A stretch of 64,000 nt of DNA, taken from contig NZ_CP084874.1 of the NCBI RefSeq assembly GCF_020526085.1, positions 930,001-994,000 of the forward strand. The letters run 5' to 3'. The notes under the pieces were generated by a model. That model did not search any database. It was given only the letters and a program-made list of their open reading frames with translations, and was not told the origin of the DNA. Below are positions 48,930 through 58,211 of this stretch, in pieces. The first letter of the stretch is position 1. Each line of letters starts with the position of its first letter. The position numbers and the translations under genes are program-made. The DNA is from Klebsiella africana. Its GTDB lineage: Bacteria; Pseudomonadota; Gammaproteobacteria; Enterobacterales; Enterobacteriaceae.

Positions 48930-49948
48930 TCGCTATCGATGACCTGCATAAAAGTTACCGCACGGCGGATGGCCGGCTCAGCGCGGTGCTGAAAGGGCTG
49001 TCGCTGCAGGTGCCTGAGCGCTCCATCACCGCGGTAGTGGGACCGAGCGGCGCCGGTAAATCAACCCTGGCGCGCTGCATCAGCCTGCTGGAGCAACCGG
49101 ACAGCGGCAGCATTCGTATCAATGGTCAGGACCTGTCGGCGCTGTCCGGCGAGGCGCTGCGCCGGGAGCGGCGGGCGATTGGCACCGTTTTCCAGTCTTC
49201 GGCGCTGTTGAGCCGCAGGACCGCCTGGGAGAATGTCGCCCTGCCGCTGGCGTGGCTTGGTGTGGTGGAGCGCGATATTAAAGCGCGAGTCGGCGAGCTA
49301 CTTGAGAGCGTCGGCTTGAGCCACAAAGCCGATGCCTGGCCGGCGCAGCTCTCCGGCGGCCAGCGCCAGCGGATCGGCATTGCCCGCGCGCTGGCGCTGC
49401 GCCCGTCGGTTCTGCTGGCGGATGAAGCCACCTCCGGCCTCGATCCCCAGGCCACGGCCTCGGTGCTGTCCCTGCTCAAGCAACTGCGTGACGAGTACCA
49501 GCTGGCGATCGTCCTGATCACCCATGAAATGGACGCCGTGCGCTCGGCGGCGGATGCGGTGGCGGAGATCCGCGACGGGACGATCGTCCAGTACGGGCGG
49601 ATCGAAGAACTGCTGGCGCGTCCCGATTCCCTGCTCGGCCAGCAGCTGTTGCCGCTGACGCCGGCGGTTGCAGCCCACAGCGATCTGCTGCTGCGGCTGA
49701 GCTACCGCTGGGATGTGCCGGTGGCCACCGACTGGATCAGCCGCCTGAGCCAGCAGTGGGCGCTGCAGATCGATCTTCTTGGCGGCCACGTCGAGGTGAT
49801 CAATGGTCGGCTGGCCGGTCGCCTGCAGGCCGGAGTACGCTTTCAGGGCGAACGCCTGTCGCCCGCGCGACTTCAGGGTCTGCTGGCGCAGCTCGGCATT
49901 ACGGCAGAGATCCTCGACAGCGCGCCGTTGCTCAGGGAGGCGGTATGA
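48926..49948 (+). CDS. MetN-like ABC importer ATPase
   Basis: 340 residues. Walker A GPSGAGKST (39-47), signature LSGGQ (142-146), Walker B VLLADE (162-167). A C-terminal NIL/ACT-like domain (about 245-340) as in MetN, where it mediates inhibition by imported methionine. Overlaps the genes on both sides by four bases. Substrate probably a sulfur compound rather than methionine, judged from the operon. Confidence 0.88.
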   Translation: MIAIDDLHKSYRTADGRLSAVLKGLSLQVPERSITAVVGPSGAGKSTLARCISLLEQPDSGSIRINGQDLSALSGEALRRERRAIGTVFQSSALLSRRTAWENVALPLAWLGVVERDIKARVGELLESVGLSHKADAWPAQLSGGQRQRIGIARALALRPSVLLADEATSGLDPQATASVLSLLKQLRDEYQLAIVLITHEMDAVRSAADAVAEIRDGTIVQYGRIEELLARPDSLLGQQLLPLTPAVAAHSDLLLRLSYRWDVPVATDWISRLSQQWALQIDLLGGHVEVINGRLAGRLQAGVRFQGERLSPARLQGLLAQLGITAEILDSAPLLREAV

Positions 49949-50643
49949 AACCGACAGTCATCAGTCAGGATACCCCCTGGGGCGAAATCCCTTCGCTGCT
50001 GCTCCCCGCCTATGGCGAAACCTGGCTGATGGTGGCCATTGTGATGCTGTTTGTCGTCACGCTGGGAGGGCTGGTGGGGGTGGTGTTGTTTAACGCCTCG
50101 CCGCGGGGCTTATTTCCGCACGCCCTGCTGTACCGGCTGCTGAACTGGGTGGTCAATATGGGACGTTCGCTGCCGTTTCTGGTGCTGATGGCCGCTATTA
50201 TCCCGTTCACTTACTGGCTGACCGGCACCACGATTGGCATCCCCGCCGCGGTGGTGCCGATGATCGCCGCCGGCGTCCCGTTCTTTGGCCGTCTGGTGGA
50301 GAACGCGCTGCGCGAGCTGCCGGCGGAGGTCACCGCAGTGGGGGTCGTCTGCGGCGGGTCGCGCTGGCAAATCATTGCCAGCGCGCAGCTCAGTGAAGCC
50401 TTGCCCGCGCTGGTGGCGGCGGTGACGCTAAACCTGGTCTCGATGATCGAGTATTCGGCTATCGCCGGGACCATCGGCGCCGGCGGCATCGGCTACTTGG
50501 CCGTGGTGTACGGCTATCAGCGCTTCGACAACCACATCATGATCGCGACGATCGTCGCCCTGATCGCCACGATCCAGTTGATTCAATTTTTGGGTGACCG
50601 TCTGGTCAACCGTTTACGCCACACGCAGGGGAACCTTGTATGA
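49945..50643 (+). CDS. MetI-like ABC importer permease
   Basis: 232 residues from ATG at 49945, five membrane segments and the coupling motif ALRELPAEVTAVGVVCGGSRWQ (EAA-type loop). Matches the MetI family. Coupled to the ATPase gene before it and to the binding protein after it. Confidence 0.88.
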   Translation: MKPTVISQDTPWGEIPSLLLPAYGETWLMVAIVMLFVVTLGGLVGVVLFNASPRGLFPHALLYRLLNWVVNMGRSLPFLVLMAAIIPFTYWLTGTTIGIPAAVVPMIAAGVPFFGRLVENALRELPAEVTAVGVVCGGSRWQIIASAQLSEALPALVAAVTLNLVSMIEYSAIAGTIGAGGIGYLAVVYGYQRFDNHIMIATIVALIATIQLIQFLGDRLVNRLRHTQGNLV

Positions 50644-51518
50644 CAACAGAGCAATTTGAGTTACGTAAAGCGCGGCGCTGGCCCTGGCTGGCGGCGCTGG
50701 CGGTGATTATCCTGCTTGCCATCGCCTTCTGGTGGTGGCGGGGACATACCCAAAGCCAGCAGGTGGTCTTCGGCAGCACGTTAAAAATTCACTACGAGCC
50801 GGCGATGGCTGGCGAGCAGCGGATCATTGAGTATATTAATCAGCATATTGCGCCCGATTACGGCCTGAAGCTGGAGGCGGTGGGGGTGCAGGATCCGGTC
50901 CAGGCTGACCGCGCGGTAGCGGAAGGACAGTATGCTGGGACGATCTATCAGCATCAGTGGTGGCTTAAACAGGTGGTGGACGCTAACGGCTTTGCGCTGT
51001 CGACCACGGTGCCGGTGTTCCAGTGGGCATTTGGCATCTATTCCGACCGCTACTCGTCGGTACAGGCGTTGCCCAACGGCGCGACCATTGTCGTGCCTGA
51101 TGATGGCGCCAATCAGGGGCAGGCCCTGTGGCTGCTCCAGCGCATTGGGTTGATCTCGCTCGACCCGGCGGTGGAGCCGCGCACGGCGAAGCTGAAAAAT
51201 ATTGTCGGTAACCCGCATCAGTTTGTCTTTAAAGAGCTGGATCTGCTGACCATGCCGCGGGCGTTAAATTCGGTGGATGCCGCCATCGGCTATGTCTCGC
51301 AATTTGACGCCGGGAAAGTCCCGCGTGAGAAAGGCATATTATTCCCGCCGGCGCCGCGCACCTTTGCTTCGCAATTAGTGATTGGTACACCGTATTTATC
51401 GCAGGAAAATATCGTCAAATTAAAACAGGCTTTTTCTGACCCGCGGATCCAGACGTGGTTAAAAACCACCGATGACCCGCTGGTAAAAGACGTGTTAGTT
51501 CCAGTGTCCGCGGAATAA
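50640..51518 (+). CDS. MetQ/NlpA-family substrate-binding protein, membrane-anchored
   Basis: 292 residues. MetQ/NlpA binding fold from about residue 42 (VVFGSTLKIHYEPAMAGEQ). Unlike MetQ it has no lipobox Cys: the N-terminus carries basic residues then one hydrophobic segment (about 14-33, WPWLAALAVIILLAIAFWWW) without a clear cleavage site, so it is probably held by an uncleaved membrane anchor. No Cys and three Met in the whole protein. Last gene of the sigma54-driven operon. Confidence 0.88.
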   Translation: MTTEQFELRKARRWPWLAALAVIILLAIAFWWWRGHTQSQQVVFGSTLKIHYEPAMAGEQRIIEYINQHIAPDYGLKLEAVGVQDPVQADRAVAEGQYAGTIYQHQWWLKQVVDANGFALSTTVPVFQWAFGIYSDRYSSVQALPNGATIVVPDDGANQGQALWLLQRIGLISLDPAVEPRTAKLKNIVGNPHQFVFKELDLLTMPRALNSVDAAIGYVSQFDAGKVPREKGILFPPAPRTFASQLVIGTPYLSQENIVKLKQAFSDPRIQTWLKTTDDPLVKDVLVPVSAE

Positions 51519-51562
51519 GCGTCCTGCACGACGTCTATTTTCGTTGTTATTTATTTCCCTTG

Positions 51563-51589
51563 AGGATGCGCGAAAGCGCGTCCTTTTTG
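51563..51589 (+). terminator. Terminator of the organosulfur operon
   Basis: AGGATGCGC-GAAA-GCGCGTCCT: 9-bp stem (one U.G pair) with a GAAA tetraloop, followed by TTTTT. It lies 45 bases after the binding-protein stop. Confidence 0.88.
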
Positions 51590-51670
51590 TGCTGGTAATT
51601 TTTATTAACTTATTGATTATATTGATTTTTATAGAATGATTTGTTGTTTTGATTCTCGCCGCGCGCGGTC

Positions 51671-51677
51671 TATAACC
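51671..51677 (+). promoter_or_regulatory. TATAACC element upstream of the MFS gene
   Basis: TTGATT-N16-TATAAC around 51649-51676 reads as a possible sigma70 promoter. The TATAACC is also present upstream of the 44833 operon and twice upstream of the SsuA-like gene, so it may instead be a shared regulator half-site. Confidence 0.4.
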
Positions 51678-51711
51678 GCTAATGACCTGCACAAAATAAT
51701 AAGGTGAAAAA

Positions 51712-53133
51712 ATGAGTACATTACCAGTGGATAATCCCGGTATCGCTTCGGTACCGGTCAGTAGCGTCGGGGATGTGGCGCGGCTAATTAATTCCGGCAA
51801 GGAACAAGCGAAATATGCGCGGATGATTGTTTTCCTCGCGCTGGGGGGCGTTTTTCTCGACGCGTATGACTTAACTACGCTCTCCTACGGTATTGATGAC
51901 GTTGTACGTGAATTTCAGCTCTCTCCGCTGCTGACCGGCCTGGTAACCTCTTCCATTATGGTCGGGACCATCGTCGGCAATATTATCGGCGGCTGGCTGA
52001 CCGATAAATATGGTCGCTATTCGGTCTTTATGGCCGATATGTTCTTTTTCGTGATTTCGGCTATCGCCGCCGGGCTGGCGCCGAATGTCTGGGTGTTGAT
52101 TGGCGCCCGCTTCCTGATGGGCATCGGCGTTGGCATCGACCTGCCGGTAGCGATGTCCTATCTGGCCGAGTTTTCCCGCTTTGCCGGCAAGGGCAATAAA
52201 GCGGCTCGCCTCGCGGCATGGTGCCCAATGTGGTACGCCGCCTCAACCGTCTGCTTTCTCATTATCTTCGGCCTCTATTTCCTGCTACCGCAGGAGCATC
52301 TTGACTGGCTGTGGCGCGCCTCCCTGCTGTTCGGCGCCGTGCCGGCACTGCTGATTATTGCCGTCCGCAGTCGGTTTATGAATGAATCCCCGCTGTGGGC
52401 GGCGAACCAGGGCGATTTGACCTCCGCAGTGCGTATTTTACGCGACTCCTGGGGGATCCATGCCCATGAGGTTCCGGCGGCGAAGCCGGCGCCAGCGCCG
52501 AAAGTGAGCTTCCGCGTGCTGTTCGAAAAGCCCTACCGCGAGCGGACTATCGTCGCCGGGGTGATGAATATCTGTATCTCCTTCGAGTACACGGCGATTG
52601 CCTTTTTCCTGCCGTCAATTCTTGCCCAGTTCCTCGGGGCTGGCGTCTTCGAAACTATTTCGGCATCGCTGGGGCTGAACGCCCTGTTTGCTTTTACCGG
52701 CGGGCTGCTCGGTATGCATCTGGCGTGGAAATATCCTTCGCGTCATGTGGCGATAGCCGGCTTCGCCCTGCAGTTTGTGGCGCTGATTGTGCTGGCGCTG
52801 GTGGGGCAACCGCACGCAACGGCAGGCATCGTGCTGGCCATCGCGATGCTGGGGCTGTGGCTGTTCGCCGAAGGGTTTGGCCCGGGTGCGCAGCTGATGA
52901 TCTACCCGGCGCTTTCCTATCCCACCGCCATTCGCGCCACCGGGGTCGGCTTCAGCCGGGCGCTCTCCGGGATCGGCAGCGCGCTGGCGCTGTTTATTCT
53001 GCCGCTGCTGCAGGCCTCGCTCGGCACGCAGATGTTTTGGGTGGTCTCGCTTGCCGCCATTATTCCCATTTTCTTCCTGCTGGCGGTCCGTCATGAACCG
53101 ACGCGAGAAGATATCGACGCAATCCATGAATAA
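51712..53133 (+). CDS. MFS transporter of the organosulfur locus
   Basis: 473 residues with twelve predicted membrane segments; a cytoplasmic N-terminal 35 residues; the MFS loop 2-3 motif GGWLTDKYGRYSVF and DAYDLTTLSYG in helix 1. Resembles the aromatic-acid/sugar proton symporter group. Preceded by its own terminator-bounded intergenic region and followed by the DszC-like gene with coupled spacing, so these two form a unit. Import or export of a sulfur compound is inferred from context. Confidence 0.85.
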   Translation: MSTLPVDNPGIASVPVSSVGDVARLINSGKEQAKYARMIVFLALGGVFLDAYDLTTLSYGIDDVVREFQLSPLLTGLVTSSIMVGTIVGNIIGGWLTDKYGRYSVFMADMFFFVISAIAAGLAPNVWVLIGARFLMGIGVGIDLPVAMSYLAEFSRFAGKGNKAARLAAWCPMWYAASTVCFLIIFGLYFLLPQEHLDWLWRASLLFGAVPALLIIAVRSRFMNESPLWAANQGDLTSAVRILRDSWGIHAHEVPAAKPAPAPKVSFRVLFEKPYRERTIVAGVMNICISFEYTAIAFFLPSILAQFLGAGVFETISASLGLNALFAFTGGLLGMHLAWKYPSRHVAIAGFALQFVALIVLALVGQPHATAGIVLAIAMLGLWLFAEGFGPGAQLMIYPALSYPTAIRATGVGFSRALSGIGSALALFILPLLQASLGTQMFWVVSLAAIIPIFFLLAVRHEPTREDIDAIHE

Positions 53134-53143
53134 GGAACTGACA

Positions 53144-54367
53144 ATGACCTTGCTCTCCACTGGCACCGATTATGATGCGCTGGCGGCTGCCTTCCGCCCG
53201 ATATTCACCCGTATCGCCCAGGGCGCTGCGGAGCGCGAACAGCAGCGTATTCTGCCAGAGGAGCCGATCCGCTGGCTGAAAGAAGCGGGCTTCGGCACGC
53301 TGCGTATCCCGCGCGAGAAGGGCGGCTGGGGCGCTTCGCTGCCGCAGCTCAGCGCGCTGCTGATCGAGCTGGCGCAAGCGGACTCTAACCTGCCGCAGGC
53401 CCTGCGCGCGCACTTTGCTTTTGTGGAAGATCAGCTTAATCAGCCGGATTCCGCCGGGCGCGACCGCTGGTTTCGTCGCTTCCTCGACGGCGAGCTGGTG
53501 GGCAGCGGCTGGACGGAGATCGGCGCGGTTAAGCTGGGGGAGGTGAACACCCGGGTGACGCCGGAAGAGGGCGGCTGGCGACTCGACGGCGAGAAGTTCT
53601 ACAGCACCGGCGCGCTGTACGCTGACTGGATCGATGTGTTTGCCCGGCGCAGTGACACCGCCGGCGATGTGATAGTCCTGGTCAGCACCCAGCAGACCGG
53701 CGTGGTGCGGGAAGATGACTGGGATGGCTTTGGCCAGCGGTTGACCGGCAGCGGGACTACCCGCTTTACCGGCGCCCGGGTGGAACCCGACCATGTCTAT
53801 GATTTTGCCCAGCGCTTTCGCTATCAGACCGCCTTCTACCAGCATGTGCTGCTGGCGACCCTCGCGGGCATTGGCCTGGCGGTTGAGCGGGATGCGGCGC
53901 AGGGCGTCAAACAGCGTTCCCGGATGTACAGCCACGGCAACGCCGCCGTGCCGCGCGATGATGCCCAGGTACTGCAGGTGGTTGGGCAGATCAGCAGCTG
54001 GGCATGGGCGACCCGGGCTGCGGTCCTGCAGGCCGCGGAATCGCTGCAGCAGGCCTATGTGGCGCACATCAGCGACGACGACGCGTTGATTGCCCGGCGT
54101 AACCAGCAGGCGGAAGTGGAAGCGGCGCAGGCGCAGGTGATCGCCAGCGACTGGATCCCGCGGGCGGCGACGGAGCTGTTTAATGCCCTCGGGGCGTCGG
54201 ATACGCGAACCCGTCTGGCGTTGGATCGCCACTGGCGCAATGCGCGGACGGTCGCCTCGCATAATCCGGTGATTTATAAGGCACGCAATATTGGTAACTG
54301 GCTGGTGAACGGTGAAGCGCCTACCTTTATCTGGCAGATAGGCAATGGAGAGAAAACGGCGGGGTAA
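53144..54367 (+). CDS. Acyl-CoA-dehydrogenase-like flavoprotein (DszC/SfnB type)
   Basis: 407 residues from ATG at 53144, seven bases after AAGGA; an ATG 18 bases earlier overlaps the MFS stop. Acyl-CoA dehydrogenase fold: helical N-terminal domain, beta domain with GSGWTEIGAVKLGEVNTRV, and C-terminal helices. Members acting on sulfur compounds (DszC, SfnB) oxidise thioethers or handle sulfone intermediates. No Cys and only two Met in 407 residues. Neighbouring monooxygenases and the SsuA-like gene point to organosulfur use. Confidence 0.85.
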   Translation: MTLLSTGTDYDALAAAFRPIFTRIAQGAAEREQQRILPEEPIRWLKEAGFGTLRIPREKGGWGASLPQLSALLIELAQADSNLPQALRAHFAFVEDQLNQPDSAGRDRWFRRFLDGELVGSGWTEIGAVKLGEVNTRVTPEEGGWRLDGEKFYSTGALYADWIDVFARRSDTAGDVIVLVSTQQTGVVREDDWDGFGQRLTGSGTTRFTGARVEPDHVYDFAQRFRYQTAFYQHVLLATLAGIGLAVERDAAQGVKQRSRMYSHGNAAVPRDDAQVLQVVGQISSWAWATRAAVLQAAESLQQAYVAHISDDDALIARRNQQAEVEAAQAQVIASDWIPRAATELFNALGASDTRTRLALDRHWRNARTVASHNPVIYKARNIGNWLVNGEAPTFIWQIGNGEKTAG

Positions 54368-54376
54368 GCCTGTCGG

Positions 54377-54403
54377 CGACGGGAGGCGCAGTGCTTCCCG
54401 TCG
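54377..54403. terminator. Convergent hairpin
   Basis: CGACGGGA / TCCCGTCG stem of 8 bp with an 11-base loop between the convergent DszC-like and SsuA-like genes. No strong T-run. Confidence 0.5.
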
Positions 54404-54412
54404 TCAGGAAAA

Positions 54413-55354
54413 TCAAGGTTTATCCAGCGACCAGGTGGCGCTGCGCACGTCGACTTTCACCGGCAGCAGGCCGATGCGCGTAAAGGTATCCGCCAGCGCC
54501 TGCTGTTCGTTATACACCGCCGGGGTCATGCGTTCGGCGCCGTAGGGCAGGCGGGCCAGGGTCTTCAGCCAGATGGCTTTATCCAGTCCGGTTGAGGTCG
54601 ACAGCAGCCCGGCGGCCTCGTCCTGATGGCTGTTCGCCCACGCGCTGAGTTTACCCAGCTCATCCACCACCTGCTTTGCTGTCTCCGGGTAGGTATCTGC
54701 AAACTTGCGGCTGGCGAGATAGAAGGTGTAGTGCGGCACCAGCCCCTCGGCATTGCGGATCTGTCGGGCTTTCGCGTTGGTTTCCACTTCTGCGAGGAAC
54801 GGATCCCATATCACCCACGCATCAATCGCACCGCGCTGGAAAGCGGCGCGGGCGTCCGCCGGCGGCAGATAGACCGGGGTGATGTCTTTATAGCTGAGGC
54901 CCGCTTTTTCCAGTGCGGCAACCAGCAGGTAGTTGACGTCAGACCCCTTGTTCAACCCCACGCGCTTGCCCTTCAGGTCGGCCACGCTGTGGATTGCCGA
55001 CTGTTCAGGCACCACAATCGCTTCCGTTTTCGGGTTAGCGGGGGAGTGGGCAAGGTAGACCAGATCGGCTTGCGCCGCCTGGGCAAAGGCCGGAGGCGCA
55101 TCGCCGGTCGCGGCCAGATCGATACTCCCGACGTTGAGCCCCTCCAGCATTTGCGGCCCGGCGGGGAATTCGACCCAGCGTACGGCAATTCCCTGTTTTT
55201 TCAGGCTTTCATCCAGCGTGCCGCGATATTTCAGCAGCGCGAAGATGTTTGCCTTTTGATAGCCGATGTTGACGGTCTCCGGCGCTTTGGCCAGCGCGGA
55301 GGCGGAAAGGGCGGCGAGGACCAGCAGCCAGGCGGGGCGGAATCGGTTGGACAT
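54413..55354 (-). CDS. SsuA-like aliphatic sulfonate-binding periplasmic protein
   Basis: 313 residues. Signal peptide (1-22, ending ALSASALA) then the SsuA fold: NIGYQKANIFALLK, EFPAGPQMLEG, DLKGKRVGLNKGSD and AWVIWDPFL. No Cys, three Met. It is homologous along its length to the C-terminal domain of the regulator at 42618-44561. No SsuB or SsuC is encoded nearby, so it must use an importer encoded elsewhere or the MetNI-like pair. Confidence 0.9.
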   Translation of the reverse strand: MSNRFRPAWLLVLAALSASALAKAPETVNIGYQKANIFALLKYRGTLDESLKKQGIAVRWVEFPAGPQMLEGLNVGSIDLAATGDAPPAFAQAAQADLVYLAHSPANPKTEAIVVPEQSAIHSVADLKGKRVGLNKGSDVNYLLVAALEKAGLSYKDITPVYLPPADARAAFQRGAIDAWVIWDPFLAEVETNAKARQIRNAEGLVPHYTFYLASRKFADTYPETAKQVVDELGKLSAWANSHQDEAAGLLSTSTGLDKAIWLKTLARLPYGAERMTPAVYNEQQALADTFTRIGLLPVKVDVRSATWSLDKP

Positions 55355-55399
55355 TGTCTGTTCTCCTTAGCGGTTTTGCGTAAGGTAACAAACAGCGCT

Positions 55400-55437
55400 T
55401 ATAACCATTAAATAACTAAATTTTAATTGATATAACC
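55400..55437 (-). promoter_or_regulatory. Paired TATAACC elements upstream of the SsuA-like gene
   Basis: TATAACC at 55400-55406 and 55431-55437, 31 bases apart (three helical turns), in the AT-rich region before the gene. No -24/-12 sequence is seen here, so this gene is probably not under sigma54. Confidence 0.4.
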
Positions 55438-55488
55438 AAAGGTGGGGGTGAGAGGGCCCGACACGCCGACGCGTGCCGGGTTAGAAGA

Positions 55489-56856
55489 TTAATCGCAGGC
55501 GACGATCTTCATCGCCAGGCCACCGCGAGAGGTTTCCCGGTACTTGGCGTTCATGTCTTTGCCGGTTTCGTACATAGTTTCAATGACTTTATCGAGACAC
55601 ACACGCGGCTCGCTGGTCCGGCGCAGCGCCATTCGCGCGGCGTTGACCGCTTTCACGGCGGCGATAGCGTTGCGTTCGATGCACGGCACCTGCACCTGGC
55701 CGGCAACCGGGTCGCAGGTCAGGCCGAGGTTATGCTCCATGGCGATCTCTGCCGCGATGCACACCTGACCCGGACTGCCGCCCAGCAGTTCCGCCAGACC
55801 GGCCGCTGCCATCGAGCAGGCGACCCCCACTTCACCCTGGCAGCCGACTTCGGCGCCGGAGATGGAGGCGTTCATCTTATACAGCGAACCGATGGCGCTG
55901 GCGACCAGCATATAGCGGGCCAGGGAGTTGCTGTTCACCTTGCGGATAAACTTGTCGTAGTAGGCCAGCACCGCCGGCACGATACCGCAGGCGCCGTTGG
56001 TTGGCGCGGTAACGACCCGGCCACCGGCGGCGTTCTCTTCGTTCACCGCCAGGGCGAACATATTGATCCAGTCGACCACCGCCATCGGATCGCTGTTGGT
56101 GGTGTCCTGGCTCACCAGCATGCGGCGCAGCGCGGCGGCCCGGCGCGGGACGCGCAGTTTGCCCGGCAGGACGCCTTCGGTGGTGATGCCGCGCTCGATA
56201 CCGGCGCTCATCACTTCCCACACCGCGGCGAAGTGTTGTTCAAGGGCTTCTTTGCTGTGCAGCGCCAGTTCGTTCTGCATCATCAGGCCGGAGAGCGACA
56301 GCCCGGTTTCACGGCAGTGACGCTGCAGGTCGGCGGCGTTTTTGTAAGGGTAAGGAACGGCAACCGGCGCCTCGGTAGTCTGGCCGAAGTGCTCCTCATC
56401 GACGATAAAGCCGCCGCCGATAGAGTAATACGTCTGGCTGTAGAGCACCTTGTCGCCGGCCAGGGCGGTGATACGCATGCCGTTCTCATGCAGCGACAGG
56501 TTGTCGGCATGGAAATTCATGCACTGATCCACCGGGAAGTCCACTTCGTGCTGACCGTTGGCCAGCATCAGGCGGCCATGGGTATTAACGTCCTGAATAA
56601 AGCCCGGAATGGCGTCGATGTCGACGGTGTCCGGCAGGTTGCCGGCGAGTCCCATGATAATCGCGATATCGGTATGGTGGCCTTTACCGGTCAGGGAGAG
56701 GGAGCCGTAGACGTCGACGACGACTTTGCTGACGTTGGCCAGCAGGCCGCGCGCGATCAGGTCGTCAGTGAATTGTTTGCCCGCTTTCATCGGTCCAACG
56801 GTATGGGAGCTGGAAGGGCCAATGCCGATTTTAAAGATATCGAATACGCTGATCAT
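55489..56856 (-). CDS. sdaB: SdaB L-serine ammonia-lyase
   Basis: 455 residues. N-terminal [19 protein letters not shown] and the C-terminal Fe-S ligand cysteines of the catalytic domain ([16 protein letters not shown]). A [4Fe-4S] enzyme making pyruvate and ammonia from serine. Downstream of sdaC. Confidence 0.96.
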   Translation of the reverse strand: MISVFDIFKIGIGPSSSHTVGPMKAGKQFTDDLIARGLLANVSKVVVDVYGSLSLTGKGHHTDIAIIMGLAGNLPDTVDIDAIPGFIQDVNTHGRLMLANGQHEVDFPVDQCMNFHADNLSLHENGMRITALAGDKVLYSQTYYSIGGGFIVDEEHFGQTTEAPVAVPYPYKNAADLQRHCRETGLSLSGLMMQNELALHSKEALEQHFAAVWEVMSAGIERGITTEGVLPGKLRVPRRAAALRRMLVSQDTTNSDPMAVVDWINMFALAVNEENAAGGRVVTAPTNGACGIVPAVLAYYDKFIRKVNSNSLARYMLVASAIGSLYKMNASISGAEVGCQGEVGVACSMAAAGLAELLGGSPGQVCIAAEIAMEHNLGLTCDPVAGQVQVPCIERNAIAAVKAVNAARMALRRTSEPRVCLDKVIETMYETGKDMNAKYRETSRGGLAMKIVACD

Positions 56857-56921
56857 ATGTATTCCCGTGCTGTCGGAAAGCGCGCCGCCGTAAAGCGGCG
56901 CGGGGGGAGGCGTTGAATGAA

Positions 56922-58211
56922 TTAGCTGAACAGCGAGTAGAAAATCGCGGAGATGGCAATCAGGCCCATAATCACCACGAAGACGTTGCTGATATGGCCG
57001 CTGTATTTACGCATCGCCGGGACTTTCTGAATCGCGTACATCGGCATCAGGAACAGGATCATCGCGATAATCGGGCCGCCAAGGGTCTCGATCATACCGA
57101 GGATGCTCGGGTTCAGGGTTGCCACAATCCAGGTGGTGATCAGCATGAACAGCGCGGTCAGCTTGTTCAGTTTGTTGATTTCAATCGATTTGCCTTTACT
57201 GCGCAGGGATTTAATCACCATGCCGTTAAAGCCTTCGCGGGCACCCAGATAGTGGCCGAGGAAGGATTTAGTGATGGCGATCATCGCGATGATCGGTGCC
57301 ATCCAGGCGATAACCGGCGCGTTAAAGTGGTTTGCCAGGTAAGACAGAATCGAGATGTTCTGCTCTTTCGCTGCGGCGAGGTCAGCCGGAGAGAGGCTCA
57401 GGACGCAGCTGAAGACGAAGAACATCACGGTCAGCACCATCATGATGTGAGCGCGAGCGAGGATACTGGAACATTTCTTCTCGGCGCCTTCGCCGTACTC
57501 TTCACGCTTAGCCACCGCGAAGGAGGAGATGATCGGCGAGTGGTTGAAGGAGAAGACCATCACCGGGATCGCCAGCCACAGGGTCATCAGCAGGCCATTG
57601 CCGGTTGCGGAGGCGCTGCTCAGGGAGAGCGTCTCCAGCGCTGCGCCGTTCCACTGCGGGATCAGATACAGAGCGAGCACCATCAGCGCGATGACGAACG
57701 GGAACACCAGCACGCTCATCGCTTTCACAATCATCTGCTCGCCGAAACGCACGATAGTCATCATGCCGACGATCAGGATCAGTGACAGAATGGCACGCGG
57801 CGGCGGCGTCATGTGCAGCTGGTGCGCCATGAAGGTTTCGACGGTGTTAGTGATGGCCACGCTGTAAACCAGCAGGATCGGGTAGATAGCGAAGAAGTAA
57901 AGCAGGGTAATCAGCTTACCTGCGCCTACGCCGAAGTGTTCTTCCACTACTTCGGTGATGTCTTCGCCCGGGTTTTTCCCGGAGAGCACGAAGCGGGTCA
58001 TGCCGCGGTGGGCGAAGAAAGTCATCGGGAAGGCCAGAATCGCCATGATAATCAGGGGGATCATACCGCCGACGCCGGCGTTGATCGGCAGGAACAAGAC
58101 GCCCGCGCCAATCGCTGTACCGTACAGGCCCAGCATCCACATGGTGTCGGTTTTACGCCATCCGCTACGGGTTTCGCCCGAAACGATGGTGCTGGTTTGA
58201 GTGGTTTCCAT
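56922..58211 (-). CDS. sdaC: SdaC serine:H+ symporter
   Basis: 429 residues, eleven membrane segments, HAAAP family; [20 protein letters not shown] in helix 1. Imports serine for SdaB. 65 bases before sdaB. Confidence 0.96.
   Translation of the reverse strand: METTQTSTIVSGETRSGWRKTDTMWMLGLYGTAIGAGVLFLPINAGVGGMIPLIIMAILAFPMTFFAHRGMTRFVLSGKNPGEDITEVVEEHFGVGAGKLITLLYFFAIYPILLVYSVAITNTVETFMAHQLHMTPPPRAILSLILIVGMMTIVRFGEQMIVKAMSVLVFPFVIALMVLALYLIPQWNGAALETLSLSSASATGNGLLMTLWLAIPVMVFSFNHSPIISSFAVAKREEYGEGAEKKCSSILARAHIMMVLTVMFFVFSCVLSLSPADLAAAKEQNISILSYLANHFNAPVIAWMAPIIAMIAITKSFLGHYLGAREGFNGMVIKSLRSKGKSIEINKLNKLTALFMLITTWIVATLNPSILGMIETLGGPIIAMILFLMPMYAIQKVPAMRKYSGHISNVFVVIMGLIAISAIFYSLFS

Noticed and set aside
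55355..55488. Possible sigma54 promoter before the SsuA-like gene
   Set aside because: No GG-N10-GC pair with flanking consensus was found on the minus strand.
55732..56916. 394-codon plus-strand frame opposite sdaB
   Set aside because: Antisense to a full-length SdaB; no motif or ribosome-binding site.
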